47,937 nucleotides of DNA from an uncultured Pseudomonas sp. (GTDB lineage: Bacteria; Pseudomonadota; Gammaproteobacteria; Pseudomonadales; Pseudomonadaceae). The notes below the pieces were generated by a model, which saw nothing but the letters and a program-made list of their open reading frames with translations, was not told the origin of the DNA and made no database searches. Below are positions 10,491-19,003 of the stretch, in pieces; the first letter of the stretch is position 1, and each line of letters starts with the position of its first letter. A program made the translations under genes and the position numbers. Location of the stretch: NCBI RefSeq assembly GCF_946886105.1, contig NZ_CAMPHV010000044.1, positions 1 through 47,937 on the forward strand, read 5' to 3'.

Positions 10491-10573
10491 AGGGTCCGCC
10501 ACCTCCGGCCTCGGCGGGCAGAGCCTGCCGGGGCTTCTATACTGGCAGGGAACCCCTAACAGGAACCCTGTCC

Positions 10574-10921
10574 ATGAGCCAGCCGCGCCAGCTCGACACA
10601 GCCCTTTACCGCTTGCTCCGTAGCGACGACGTGAAGGGCTTCAATGCACAGAAACCCAAGGAAGGCGAAGTCGATCTGCGTGGCGGCGACTTCCGCGGTA
10701 TCGACCTGCGCGCGCTCGATGCCGAGCATATCGATTTCACCAATGCGTACTTTCGTGGCGCCGACCTGCGCGGTCTCGACTTGCGCAGCGCCAAGCTGGA
10801 AGGCGCCAGTTTGGCCCATGCACAGATATCCGGCAGCTACTTCCCGGTCGAGCTGAGCGCCGACGAAATCCTCATGTCGGTCAACTTCGGCACGCGCCTG
10901 CGCTACAACACCAGGCTATGA
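10574..10921 (+). CDS. Small pentapeptide-repeat protein
   Basis: 115 residues. Residues about 35-85 carry pentapeptide repeats of the A(D/N)LxG type (VDLRGGDFRGIDLRALD, then TNAYFRGADLRGLDL, KLEGASL), forming a short right-handed beta helix. The N-terminus (MSQPRQLDTALYRLLRSDD) is helical. There is no signal peptide. Pentapeptide proteins include DNA gyrase protectors, but this one is too short for a full Qnr-like helix and its function is unknown. AGGAAC lies before the ATG. The stop overlaps the next gene's ATG by 4 nt. Confidence 0.85.
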   Translation: MSQPRQLDTALYRLLRSDDVKGFNAQKPKEGEVDLRGGDFRGIDLRALDAEHIDFTNAYFRGADLRGLDLRSAKLEGASLAHAQISGSYFPVELSADEILMSVNFGTRLRYNTRL

Positions 10922-11664
10922 ACGACGTCACCCGGTTGTTCGGTAGCCGCGCCGACAGTTATGCGAGCTTTCGCCCGCAATACCCAGAGGCGCTATTCAC
11001 CTGGCTGGCGCAACACAGCCCGACGCGACAGCGCGCGCTGGATATCGCCTGCGGCAACGGCCAGGCCAGCGTCCCGCTGCGTCGGCACTTCGCTCAGGTA
11101 CTGGGCAGCGACAGCAGTGTCGAGCAATTGCGCGCCGCCGAACCGAACGGAGTCGAGCTGTTTGCGGCGCGCGCCGAGGCGCAACCGCTCGGCGACGCCA
11201 GCCTCGATCTGATCGTGGTCGCCCAAGCCTTGCACTGGCTCGCCACCCCCGCGTTCTTCGACGAAGTCGCGCGCCTGCTCAAACCCCAGGGGCTGTTCTG
11301 CGCCTGGTGCTACAGCCTGATGCGTATCGATAGCGATCTGGATGCGCTCATCGATGAGTTTTACTCAGGCACCCTCAACGGCTATTGGCCTGCCGGGCGC
11401 CAAAGCGTGGACGCCGGTTATCGAGATATCCAGTCACCCCTCGCGCCGCTCGAAGCGCCGTCGCTGGCACTCGAAGCGACCTGGAGTTTCGACCACCTGC
11501 TCGGCTATCTGCGCACCTGGTCGGCCGTGCAAGGCTGGGAGCGACAGCACGGCCGCGACCCGGTTGCAGACCTTACGCCCGAATTGCGCAGCGCCTGGGG
11601 AAATATCAATACGCCACGTTTTATCCGTTGGCCGCTACACTTCTTGGCAGGCAAACAAAAATAA
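10918..11664 (+). CDS. Class I SAM-dependent methyltransferase
   Basis: 248 residues with a UbiE/Trans-aconitate-type Rossmann methyltransferase: motif I LDIACGNGQAS near residue 41, acidic motif LGSDSS near 63, and motif IV region DLIVVAQALHWL near 98. The C-terminal region is W-rich. It is similar in layout to yeast Crg1/Tmt1-like enzymes that methylate small acids, but the substrate cannot be read from sequence. Translationally coupled to the pentapeptide gene through an ATGA overlap. Confidence 0.88.
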   Translation: MNDVTRLFGSRADSYASFRPQYPEALFTWLAQHSPTRQRALDIACGNGQASVPLRRHFAQVLGSDSSVEQLRAAEPNGVELFAARAEAQPLGDASLDLIVVAQALHWLATPAFFDEVARLLKPQGLFCAWCYSLMRIDSDLDALIDEFYSGTLNGYWPAGRQSVDAGYRDIQSPLAPLEAPSLALEATWSFDHLLGYLRTWSAVQGWERQHGRDPVADLTPELRSAWGNINTPRFIRWPLHFLAGKQK

Positions 11665-11823
11665 GTTGTAAACGGGCCATTAGAAGATCCGGCAAGCGCC
11701 GCCCCAACCGGGATACGGCGCCCTCAGCGGACTTATCTGCCGTGTTGCGTTGCAGCACGTGGCGCCTCGTACAGGCGTTTTGCAATGGCGTTACCCGCCC
11801 CATCGGCCACGTTGGGAGGCTTG

Positions 11824-12096
11824 ATGAACGACGAACTGCAACATTTGAAGAATTTGGGCAAAACTTCGGCCCAATGGCTCCACGCCGTCGGCATTCACAG
11901 CGTCAACGATTTGCGCCGACTAGGCGCCGTAGGTGCTTACAGCGCGGTACGGGCACGCGGCTTCAGGGCCTCGAAGGTATTGCTCTACGCCATCGAAGGC
12001 GCGTTGCTCGATGTGCACTGGAACGATTTGACGCCTGCGCACAAAGCGCAATTGAATGAACAACTCGAGGCCTGTTCGACGCGCAACAAGAGCTAG
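11824..12096 (+). CDS. TfoX/Sxy C-terminal domain protein
   Basis: 90 residues matching only the TfoX C-terminal, helix-hairpin-helix-like domain (LKNLGKTSAQWLHAVGIHS...LRRLGAVGAY). The N-terminal TfoX domain found in full competence regulators is absent, and such one-domain proteins are common in Pseudomonas. ATG 11824 has GGAGG 5 nt upstream; an earlier in-frame ATG at 11785 lacks one. Function unknown, possibly DNA-binding. The 159-bp gap before it shows no gene. Confidence 0.85.
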   Translation: MNDELQHLKNLGKTSAQWLHAVGIHSVNDLRRLGAVGAYSAVRARGFRASKVLLYAIEGALLDVHWNDLTPAHKAQLNEQLEACSTRNKS

Positions 12097-12197
12097 CTCA
12101 CAACCTCCGGATAGAATGATTTACCAAAGGCCTGGTGCCCTTTATTGTCTAAGGGACGGCGCCTTCGTCAGCCAAGCCAGTTCAAGGAATTACGCTC

Positions 12198-12998
12198 ATG
12201 TATTTACTCGGGGAGCAACCGGCTTACGCCGACCAACTGATCAATCGATTGCAGAACATCCCCGCTCAACTACTCGACGGCCTGGCCCCCTGCGGCGACC
12301 CGCTGGAGTTGGAAAATATCGACGATCTGGCCAAGGTGTTGCCCGGCAATCAACTGTTCATCATCGCCAACGGCTTGCTGCATGCGGTGGTCGATGAGCG
12401 CCCGCTGTTTTATCTGCAAGAAGGCGATCTGGTCGGCCTGCGCCAAGGCATCGACATGCCCAGCTGCCGCCTCAGCAGCGAAGAACTTATCAGCCTGGTG
12501 CCTTACTCGCGCAGCGACGTGTTCAAGCACATCTATGCCAGCGAACAGCGCCAGGAACTGTTCATCCAGTACCTGATCGGCCACACCGCCCTGCTCTCCG
12601 ACGCGCTGGCACGCCTCAAACAACCGGAAATCCGTCCGTCGACCGGCTTCCAGCACTTTGCCGCCGGCGAAGAACTGATCCACCAAGGCGACGCCGCCGA
12701 ACACGTGTTCATCATCATCGAGGGGCATGCCGAGGCCTATGTCGACGGGCATAAGGTCGGCGACGTGCAAAAGGACGAGATCTTCGGCGCCATGGCCGTG
12801 TTCACCCGGGAGAGACGCAGCGCCACCGTGCTGGCCAGCGAGCCCTGTACGGTGATGGTGATTCCCAAGGAGCAATTCCTCAGCCTGATGCAGAGCAACC
12901 CGCGTATCGCCCATAGCCTGATCGAAAGCATGGCGCGGCGGATCGACCTGCTGAATAAGGAAGTCACCCAGTTGCGCATGCCCGCGACTGCGGAATAG
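12198..12998 (+). CDS. cbpA: Cyclic-nucleotide-binding-domain protein, CbpA-like
   Basis: 266 residues. The N-terminal half is a degenerate cNMP-like region (about 10-100). The C-terminal half is a cyclic-nucleotide-binding beta barrel (about 145-245: GEELIHQGDAAEHVFIIIEG...). The phosphate-binding cassette reads FGAMAVFTRERRSATV (196-211): Arg207, Ser208 and Ala209 are kept, but the usual Glu of FGE is Ala198. There is no HTH. Gene order next to prrF matches cbpA (PA4704), described as a polar cAMP-binding protein under Vfr control. No Vfr site was recognised here. A stem-loop follows. Confidence 0.85.
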   Translation: MYLLGEQPAYADQLINRLQNIPAQLLDGLAPCGDPLELENIDDLAKVLPGNQLFIIANGLLHAVVDERPLFYLQEGDLVGLRQGIDMPSCRLSSEELISLVPYSRSDVFKHIYASEQRQELFIQYLIGHTALLSDALARLKQPEIRPSTGFQHFAAGEELIHQGDAAEHVFIIIEGHAEAYVDGHKVGDVQKDEIFGAMAVFTRERRSATVLASEPCTVMVIPKEQFLSLMQSNPRIAHSLIESMARRIDLLNKEVTQLRMPATAE

Positions 12999-13018
12999 AG
13001 CCTAAACGGTGCACCCTC

Positions 13019-13049
13019 GAACCCGGCCACAAGCCGGGTTCTGCGTTTT
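13019..13049 (+). terminator. Terminator after cbpA
   Basis: GAACCCGGC and GCCGGGTTC form a 9-bp perfect stem with a CACAA loop, followed by TGCGTTTTC. The T-rich tail is modest. Confidence 0.6.
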
Positions 13050-13096
13050 CGGAGGGAGCTTTTCGAATGCAACGAAAAATACTTTGATCGGGACCG

Positions 13097-13125
13097 TTGA
13101 CTTGCAAATGATAATCGCTATTATT
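13097..13125 (+). promoter_or_regulatory. prrF promoter with overlapping Fur box
   Basis: -35 TTGACT (13097-13102) and -10 TATTAT (13119-13124) with a 16-bp spacer. A 19-bp Fur-box-like sequence of the GATAATcgcTATTAT type (13107-13125) covers the spacer and -10, so iron-loaded Fur would block transcription. Confidence 0.88.
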
Positions 13126-13130
13126 AGCAA

Positions 13131-13246
13131 CAGCTGGTCGCGAGATCGGTCGATAAGCTCAAGAACCCTTCAGGCGGGTTCTTCTGGTTATCTCCTCATC
13201 AGGCTAATCACGGTTATTGACCCGGCTTTTGCCGGGTCTTTTTTTT
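13131..13246 (+). ncRNA. prrF: PrrF-type iron-responsive small RNA
   Basis: Recognised by the conserved 5' segment CTGGTCGCGAGATCGG, the conserved antisense core TTATCTCCTCATC (13188-13200) followed by AGGCTAATCACGG (13201-13213), and a terminator at the 3' end. An internal stem AGAACCC/GGGTTCT lies between. PrrF RNAs base-pair, with Hfq, to mRNAs of iron-containing proteins when iron is short. The position after cbpA is the P. aeruginosa location, but only one copy is present here, where P. aeruginosa has prrF1 and prrF2 in tandem. The start is estimated from the promoter. Confidence 0.9.
13219..13246 (+). terminator. prrF terminator
   Basis: GACCCGGC and GCCGGGTC form a perfect 8-bp stem with a TTTT loop, followed by eight T. 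Confidence 0.93.
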
Positions 13247-13293
13247 GCCCGCAAGAAAGTGACAACGCAGCGCCCCGCTCAACCAACCCTCGT

Positions 13294-15417
13294 TCAGTAC
13301 TCGAGCTTGGCATAGCGCGTCTTGCGCGAGGCCTCGCGCGCCTGTTCGAGCGTATGGATACCGCGCTCGGCGAGCAGCGGAATCAGCTTGAGAAACACCT
13401 CACCGGTGACCAGGGCATCGCCCAACGCGGTATGCCGCCCCACCACCTGCACGCCGAGACGCTCGGCGATCCGCTCCAGGCGATGTTCGTCGGCGCCGTG
13501 CCCCGGGTGCACCAGCGCCGACAACAACAGGGTATCGAGCACCGGCTGGGTGAAGCGAACGCTGGTCTGTTGCTCCTTGAGTTGCAGAAAGCGCATATCG
13601 AAGGCCGCGTTGTGGGCCACCAGCACGGTGTCCGCGGCGAAGCTCTGAAACAACGGCAAGACCTGGGCGATATTCGGCTGTCCGGCGAGTTTCTGCGGCG
13701 TCAGGCCGTGGATCGCCTGCGACTCGCGCGGGATCGGCCGGTGCGGGTCGATCAATTGCTCGAAGCACTCGTGGGCCAGCAACCGGCCGTTGACGATGCG
13801 CGCCGCTCCGATGGAGATGATTTCGTCGCCTGCGGACGGCGCCAGACCGGTGGTCTCGGTATCGAACACCGTGTACGTCAACTCGCTCAGCGGTCGCTCG
13901 TCGAATGCGGAGCTCTGCCCCGGCCGGCCGAACAGGTCGAAATCGTAATACACCGGCCGCCCCGGCAGCGTCACCGGTGCCGGCGAATGCGGCGCAGTGG
14001 TCGGCAGCAGCAGGCAAAGGCGGTTGCGCCCGCTGCCCCGCTCGGCCTGCGACCACAGCTCGCCACCGTGACGTTCGAGCAACTCCTTGAGCGTGCCGCT
14101 GGCCAACTGGGCACCGCCGGGGTCCAACGGTTGATCTTCCCAGCGGTGCAAAAGCCCCGGATCGAGCGACTGCCCGCCCCAACACAGCGCCAGACGGGCG
14201 AACCGCCCTACGGAGGAGAGCTCCAGGGCGACCTCGCTCACCCCACAGGCAACCACCAGCGCGTCCATCACCTGGGTCAGCGCCTGCACCAGGGCGTAGC
14301 TGTCCAGGCTCAGCCACAGCGGCTCGTCGCTGTCCTGGCAGCGCACACGCAGCCCCAGGGTCGCGCTGAAATTATGTTGCAGGGCGCAAACCAGGTCGCT
14401 GGCCGACATTTCCTCCAGCGACCATTGATTGCCCGGCAATTCCCCATGCCGCGCCAGGCCCTGTTCCAGGTTCACCGACAGACGCTCGGCCTCGTCGCGG
14501 ATGACCTCGCCGAAGCGCTGGCGATGCGCCGCATCCATGGCCGGATAGCGCTCCAGGGTTTCCGCGGCCGCGCGGATATTCGCCAGGGCCGCCCGGCTGC
14601 CTTCGGTCAGCTCGCGCAACAGGTGCTCGCGGCGGCTGGCCGACTCGATGCTTTGCGTGACGTCCTCGAGAATCAGCACGAACCCGAGCATCTCGCCCGG
14701 CCGCCCCAGCACCGGGGCGATGCGCCCACGCAGCAGTTGCCCGGCGCAGCGGGTGACGAAGTGCGCCGCGGTGCTGCGACCTTCCTGCTCCAAGCCTTGG
14801 CGCAGCTTGTCCAGGCCGTGGACGATCAAGCGCTGGTCGAGGACGGCGAACAGCGAACGGCCCAGCCCCACCGCGCCGCTCTCGCGCCCCTCGAACAGTT
14901 GGCTGGCCTGGGGGTTATAGAGCAGGATGCGGCCCTCGAGATTGCACACCAGCACACTTTGGGCGAACTCGGACATCAGCGCCGCGAGGTGGTTTTTTTC
15001 CTGTTCCAGGCGCGCATTGGCGTGCGCGATGCGCCCCTCGATATCCTGGCGCTGCGCGTCGTAGGCCGCGGCGAAGTCGTTCAGCGCATGGCCCAGACGG
15101 CGCATGGCTTTGGCGCCGCCGATGGCCACGCGGTGCTGCGGATTGACCCGGTGGATGATCCCGACCTGCTCTTCCAGGCGCTTGGCGACTGCCGGATAAG
15201 CGCTCTGCCATAAGCGCAACAGCATGCCGAGCAGTACCAACGGCAGCAGGCCGAGCAGCGCCAGCAAGGCGCCGCGGCCATCCAACAGGGCCAATAACAA
15301 CTCGCGTTGCGCCTCGTTCAGATCGAGCCAGAACGGCAACCCGATCAGGCCGAACACGCAGCCGAACAGGCCGTAAAGCGCCGCGAGCCGCAGGGCGAAA
15401 GCCAACCCGGTACGCAT
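13294..15417 (-). CDS. Membrane-anchored PAS / degenerate histidine-kinase / DnaQ-type exonuclease fusion
   Basis: 707 residues. Two transmembrane helices (about 9-31 and 51-70) are followed by a coiled linker, a PAS domain (about 140-240: ALMSEFAQSVLVCNLEGRIL) and a kinase-like dimerisation region (RAALANIRAAAETLER) in which the phospho-accepting His of the H-box is missing. A weak HATPase-like region lacks the glycine-rich ATP boxes. The C-terminus is a DEDDh 3'-5' exonuclease like Pol III epsilon, with Asp519/Glu521 (DTETTGL), AHNAAFD, and His662/Asp667 (HTALGD) all present. It starts 3 bp after the receiver gene and ends the operon. Joining a signalling module to an apparently active nuclease is unusual, and its substrate is unknown. 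Confidence 0.9.
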   Translation of the reverse strand: MRTGLAFALRLAALYGLFGCVFGLIGLPFWLDLNEAQRELLLALLDGRGALLALLGLLPLVLLGMLLRLWQSAYPAVAKRLEEQVGIIHRVNPQHRVAIGGAKAMRRLGHALNDFAAAYDAQRQDIEGRIAHANARLEQEKNHLAALMSEFAQSVLVCNLEGRILLYNPQASQLFEGRESGAVGLGRSLFAVLDQRLIVHGLDKLRQGLEQEGRSTAAHFVTRCAGQLLRGRIAPVLGRPGEMLGFVLILEDVTQSIESASRREHLLRELTEGSRAALANIRAAAETLERYPAMDAAHRQRFGEVIRDEAERLSVNLEQGLARHGELPGNQWSLEEMSASDLVCALQHNFSATLGLRVRCQDSDEPLWLSLDSYALVQALTQVMDALVVACGVSEVALELSSVGRFARLALCWGGQSLDPGLLHRWEDQPLDPGGAQLASGTLKELLERHGGELWSQAERGSGRNRLCLLLPTTAPHSPAPVTLPGRPVYYDFDLFGRPGQSSAFDERPLSELTYTVFDTETTGLAPSAGDEIISIGAARIVNGRLLAHECFEQLIDPHRPIPRESQAIHGLTPQKLAGQPNIAQVLPLFQSFAADTVLVAHNAAFDMRFLQLKEQQTSVRFTQPVLDTLLLSALVHPGHGADEHRLERIAERLGVQVVGRHTALGDALVTGEVFLKLIPLLAERGIHTLEQAREASRKTRYAKLEY

Positions 15418-15420
15418 TGC

Positions 15421-15792
15421 CTAGGCATCCGCCAACAGCGTGCGGACCTGCGCCAACAAATCCTGGGTCGAAAACGGCTTGCTGATATAGGCATCGGCGC
15501 CGAGAGCCAAGCCCTTGCTCACCTCCACCTCGCGGCCCTTGGCCGTCAGCATGACCACCCGCACCCGCTGTAGATCCGGGTGTTCGCGGATTTTCTGGCA
15601 CACATCGAAGCCGCTCAAACGCGGCAGCATCACATCGAGCAGCACCAGGTCGGGCGGTTGCCGCTCGATCGCCTCCCACGCCTCTTGGCCATCGTGGGCG
15701 ATGCGCACCTGGTAGCCGGCCTGTTCGAGCAAAAACTCCAGGGAAACCACGATGTTCGGCTCGTCGTCGACGATCAGTACGCTCTTGCTCAT
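15421..15792 (-). CDS. Single-domain response regulator (receiver only)
   Basis: 123 residues, all one CheY-like receiver: acidic pair Asp9/Asp10, phospho-acceptor Asp53 (LLDVMLP), Thr83 and Lys105 (ISKPF). There is no output domain. The start overlaps the end of the kinase gene by 4 nt (ATGA) and the next gene starts 3 bp later, so all three are made together. It probably takes phosphate from the symporter-kinase. Its target could be the degenerate kinase-exonuclease, or it may be a phosphate relay or sink; this is inference. Confidence 0.92.
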   Translation of the reverse strand: MSKSVLIVDDEPNIVVSLEFLLEQAGYQVRIAHDGQEAWEAIERQPPDLVLLDVMLPRLSGFDVCQKIREHPDLQRVRVVMLTAKGREVEVSKGLALGADAYISKPFSTQDLLAQVRTLLADA

Positions 15793-18536
15793 GCTCCGTC
15801 CTCCGTCTCAGGGCCCGTTAACGGCAAGGTGAAGAAAAAGCTCGCGCCCTCGCCCGGTGCGCTGCGCAGCCACAGACGGCCGCCGAAATGCTCGATGATC
15901 TGCCGGCTGATCGGCAATCCCAGTCCCGTGCCCTGGGGTTTTTCCGTGAGGTTGTCACCGGTCTGGCGAAATTTCTCGAAGATCGTCTGGTGATCCTCCG
16001 CGGCGATGCCGCAGCCGTTATCGCGCACCTCCACCTGCAATGCCCGCGGCAGCAGCTGCACGGCGATGGCGATCCGTCCCGCCTCGCGGTCGCAGAATTT
16101 GACCGCATTGCCGATCAGATTGAGCAACACCTGCAACAGCCGGTCGCGGTCGGCCAAGACCGCCGGCACCCGCGGCGGCAATTCGAGGTCGAGCGTCACG
16201 CCCTGCTCGCGCAACAACTGGCTGGTGGTGGCCACGGCATCCTCGATCACCTCCTTCAGATCGAGCGCACTGGCGTGCCATTCGGCGCGGCCCGACTCCA
16301 GCTTGGCCAGATCCAACACCTGATTGATCATCCGCGTCAGGCGCTCGCTCTCCTTGACGATGATCGCGATAAAGCGCGCGCGCTGCGCAGGGTCCAGCTC
16401 GGGATTGTCGTTGAGGATTTCCGAGAAGGCGCGGATCGAAGTCAGCGGCGTGCGCAGCTCGTGGGTCACGGTGGAAATGAAGTCGTCCTTCAGCCGATCG
16501 AGTTCCTGCAAACGCGCATTGGCCGCGCGCAGCTCGCCGGTGGCGGCTTCCAGCTCGCGCGACTGCTGCTCCAGGCGACGGCTGTAGGCCAGCACCTGGG
16601 AAGCCTCGTCGAGAATGCCGAGCACTTCGTCCATGCCCAGTGGCTCTTCCTGCACCACCGAGGCCAGCATCACCCGCGCCGAGGCCGTGCCGATGGCACC
16701 GGCCAATTGCTGCTCGGCGAACTGCACCAGGCCGGCGTCCGGCAACAGTTCGGCGCTGGACGGCACGCCGCGCTGCGCGGCGTAGCCGGTAAAAGCCTCG
16801 GCGGCGCGCGCCGGGCCGAGAAAGCGGCCGACCAGGGCGATCACCTCGCTCACCGAGGCATTGCCGCGCCACGGGCTGGAACCGCGCCCGGCGACCTTGA
16901 AGGCATCGACGAACAGCAGCGCCTGGGCCTGCTCGCGACTGCTCTGGCGGCTGAACAGCGACACCCCGATATAGGCGCCGAGATTGCCCAGCAGGCTCCA
17001 GAACAGCGAGTGGCCGATCTCGTCCAACCCCTCCAGGCCGAACAGCGCCAGCGGCTTGAGCCAGGCGATTGCCAGCGGCCCCTGCTCGATAAAACTCAAG
17101 GGCAGCCAGCCGGACTTGGCGAACGCCGGCAGCAACAGCGTGTACAGCCAGAGCACAAAGCCCAGGCACAAGCCGCTCAGGGCGCCGCTACGGGTGCCCT
17201 GCTTCCAATACATGCCGCCGAGCATCGCCGGGGCGAATTGCGCCACCGCGGCGAACGACACCAGGCCGATCGACACCAGCGCATAGGCCTCGCCGGCCGC
17301 CCGGTAATACACATAGCCGAGCAGCATCAGCAGCAGGATGGCGCCGCGGCGGATGCCCAACAGCAGCCCCGACAGGTCGCGGTGTTGCGCCAGGCCCAGG
17401 GCCTTCCAGCGCAGCAGCAAGGGCATCGCCAGGTCGTTGCAGATCATCGTCGAGAGCGCGATGGTCTCCACTATCACCATGCCGGTGGCGGCCGACAGAC
17501 CACCGATAAACACCAGCAATGCCAGGGCCTCCTGCTTATGTGCCATGGGCAGGGTCAGCACGAAGGTATCGGCGTCCACCGTGCCGGCGGGGAAATGCAT
17601 GAGCCCGGCAAAGGTGATCGGCAAAACGAAAATATTGATCGCCAGCAGGTATAGCGGGAACAGCCAGATGGCCTTGACCAGGTGGTTTTCGTTGACGTTC
17701 TCCACCACGCTGATCTGGAACTGCCGGGGCAGAAACAGCAGCGACAGCATCGACAGAAAAATCAGCGCACCCCAGGAACCATAGCTACCGGACGCGCCGC
17801 CGAGGCTCAGCAGACGGTCGATATCGGGCAGCTCGGCGGCATGCGCGAACAGGTCGGCGAAGCCGTGGTAGAGACCGAAGGTAACGAACACCCCCACCGC
17901 GACAAACGCCAGCAGCTTGACCAGCGACTCCAGGGCGATGGCCGCGACCATGCCCTCATGCCGCTCGGTGGCGTCCAGATGGCGGGTGCCGAAGACGATG
18001 GTGAACAGCGCCAGCAGCAGCGCCACGTAGAGCGCGGTGTCCTGCAACGGGCCGAGCGCCTGATCCTGGTTTGGCATGCGGATCGCCGGGTACTGCCAGA
18101 GGATCAGGAAGCTGCTGGACACCGCCTTGAGTTGCAGGGCGATATAGGGAATCACCCCGATCACCGCGATCAACGTCACCAGCCCGCCGAGCAACGCGCT
18201 CTTGCCATAGCGCGCGGCGATAAAGTCGGCGATCGAGGTAATGCGATTGGCCTTGCTGATGCGGATCATCTTGCGCAGCACCAACCAGAACAGCGCCGCC
18301 ATCAACGTCGGCCCGAGGTAGATCGGCAGGAAGCCGACACCGCTGACCGCCGCCCGGCCGACGCTGCCGTAGAAGGTCCAGGAGGTGGCGTAGACCGCCA
18401 GCGACAGTGCATAGATATAGGGGTTGGCGATGATCGAGCGGCCGGCGTCGGCGCGCTTGTCGCCCCAATAAGCGATGGCGAACAGGGCGCCCAGGTAGAC
18501 GCAGGACGTCAGCAGGATCAGGCCACCGAGCGGCAT
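15789..18536 (-). CDS. Sodium:solute symporter / histidine kinase fusion (CbrA/CrbS-like)
   Basis: 915 residues. About the first 500 form a 12-13-helix sodium:solute symporter (SSS) domain, followed by a linker with coiled coil. The complete kinase has H-box His692 ([11 protein letters not shown]) and HATPase boxes ([19 protein letters not shown]). This is the architecture of CbrA, and of CrbS/MxtR, which sense carbon or nitrogen sources or acetate. True cbrA normally follows gluQ in P. aeruginosa, whereas this gene is elsewhere, so it is a paralogue or a different family. No receiver is fused; the receiver is the next gene. The ligand is unknown. Confidence 0.92.
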   Translation of the reverse strand: MPLGGLILLTSCVYLGALFAIAYWGDKRADAGRSIIANPYIYALSLAVYATSWTFYGSVGRAAVSGVGFLPIYLGPTLMAALFWLVLRKMIRISKANRITSIADFIAARYGKSALLGGLVTLIAVIGVIPYIALQLKAVSSSFLILWQYPAIRMPNQDQALGPLQDTALYVALLLALFTIVFGTRHLDATERHEGMVAAIALESLVKLLAFVAVGVFVTFGLYHGFADLFAHAAELPDIDRLLSLGGASGSYGSWGALIFLSMLSLLFLPRQFQISVVENVNENHLVKAIWLFPLYLLAINIFVLPITFAGLMHFPAGTVDADTFVLTLPMAHKQEALALLVFIGGLSAATGMVIVETIALSTMICNDLAMPLLLRWKALGLAQHRDLSGLLLGIRRGAILLLMLLGYVYYRAAGEAYALVSIGLVSFAAVAQFAPAMLGGMYWKQGTRSGALSGLCLGFVLWLYTLLLPAFAKSGWLPLSFIEQGPLAIAWLKPLALFGLEGLDEIGHSLFWSLLGNLGAYIGVSLFSRQSSREQAQALLFVDAFKVAGRGSSPWRGNASVSEVIALVGRFLGPARAAEAFTGYAAQRGVPSSAELLPDAGLVQFAEQQLAGAIGTASARVMLASVVQEEPLGMDEVLGILDEASQVLAYSRRLEQQSRELEAATGELRAANARLQELDRLKDDFISTVTHELRTPLTSIRAFSEILNDNPELDPAQRARFIAIIVKESERLTRMINQVLDLAKLESGRAEWHASALDLKEVIEDAVATTSQLLREQGVTLDLELPPRVPAVLADRDRLLQVLLNLIGNAVKFCDREAGRIAIAVQLLPRALQVEVRDNGCGIAAEDHQTIFEKFRQTGDNLTEKPQGTGLGLPISRQIIEHFGGRLWLRSAPGEGASFFFTLPLTGPETEDGA

Positions 18537-18545
18537 GACGGCGCC

Positions 18546-18746
18546 TCAACGCTTCGAACGCTCGATGACCAGGATCATCGAGACGATCAGCAGCGCCCAG
18601 GCGCCGAACAGATAGGCGAACAGCCGCGGGATGCCGAACACCTCGCCGCCGCCATCGAACAACGCCAACAGCGGGTAGCTGAACAGCAGACAGCCGAGCA
18701 GGAACAACGCCACCAGTCGTTGCGCCCAGAGTGTGCGATGGACCAT
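18546..18746 (-). CDS. Small two-helix membrane protein upstream of the symporter-kinase
   Basis: 66 residues, starting at MVHRTLWAQRL (18746), with two hydrophobic helices (about 10-29 and 40-60) and a basic tail (ERSKR). It ends 9 bp before the symporter-kinase start. Small partner proteins of this kind (DUF4212-like symporter small subunits; cbrX before cbrA) are known next to SSS proteins and may assist translation or assembly. AGG lies upstream (GGGAGGTAAGGGCT). A start further upstream at 18839 is in frame but would add a basic segment not expected for this type. Confidence 0.75.
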   Translation of the reverse strand: MVHRTLWAQRLVALFLLGCLLFSYPLLALFDGGGEVFGIPRLFAYLFGAWALLIVSMILVIERSKR

Positions 18747-18860
18747 AGCCCTTACCTCCCTGCCGCGCCGCGGCTGTGAGATTAAGACTAAGTGTGGTCG
18801 ATTATTGGCCGCGCGCCGCACGACCATGGTCGCAGCCATAACGCGGGGGCGGCTGCTTTG

Positions 18861-18928
18861 CGTAGCCCGGATGAAATCCGGGGAACGATCTTCGCCGCAA
18901 AAAGCCCCCGGATTGCATCCGGGCTACG
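18861..18928. repeat. Paired palindromic repeat, GTAGCCCGGAT family
   Basis: Left arm GTAGCCCGGATGAAATCCGGGG and its near-inverse CCCCGGATTGCATCCGGGCTAC face each other around about 20 bp. Each arm is itself a palindrome (CCGGAT..ATCCGG). The same family recurs at eight or more sites in this window. REP/BIME-like, non-coding. Confidence 0.88.
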
Positions 18929-18942
18929 AAGAGCGCAACCCC

Positions 18943-18973
18943 GTAGCCTGGATAAGCGCAGCGCAATCCGGGG
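18943..18973. repeat. Single repeat arm, GTAGCCTGGATAAGCG variant
   Basis: Variant of the same palindromic family with an internal AAGCGCAGCGCAAT segment, as in the left arm at 47750. It lies 15 bp after the paired copy. Confidence 0.8.
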
Positions 18974-19003
18974 ACAGGGACGGGGCTGAGCCCGCCTAGC
19001 GGC

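Noticed and set aside
12111..12120. Vfr/CRP operator before cbpA
   Set aside because: No convincing TGTGA-N6-TCACA-like sequence was found upstream of the gene.
12198..12998. CRP/Vfr-like transcription factor
   Set aside because: A cyclic-nucleotide-binding barrel is present but there is no C-terminal helix-turn-helix.
13009..15213. Very long plus-strand open frame (734 codons)
   Set aside because: It is the antisense shadow of the exonuclease-fusion gene. Its composition (Gln/Arg/His/Ala-rich) fits no protein, and its start overlaps prrF.
15789..18536. Orthologue of cbrA
   Set aside because: The architecture matches, but it is not next to gluQ or an NtrC-type cbrB and its partners differ; kept as CbrA/CrbS-like only.
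15888..18779. Long plus-strand open frames antisense to the symporter-kinase
   Set aside because: High-GC shadow frames; the minus-strand kinase has complete motifs in order.
18861..18973. Rho-independent terminators
   Set aside because: Strong stems but no T-runs, and the same sequence recurs at many unrelated sites, so they are better explained as REP-like repeats.
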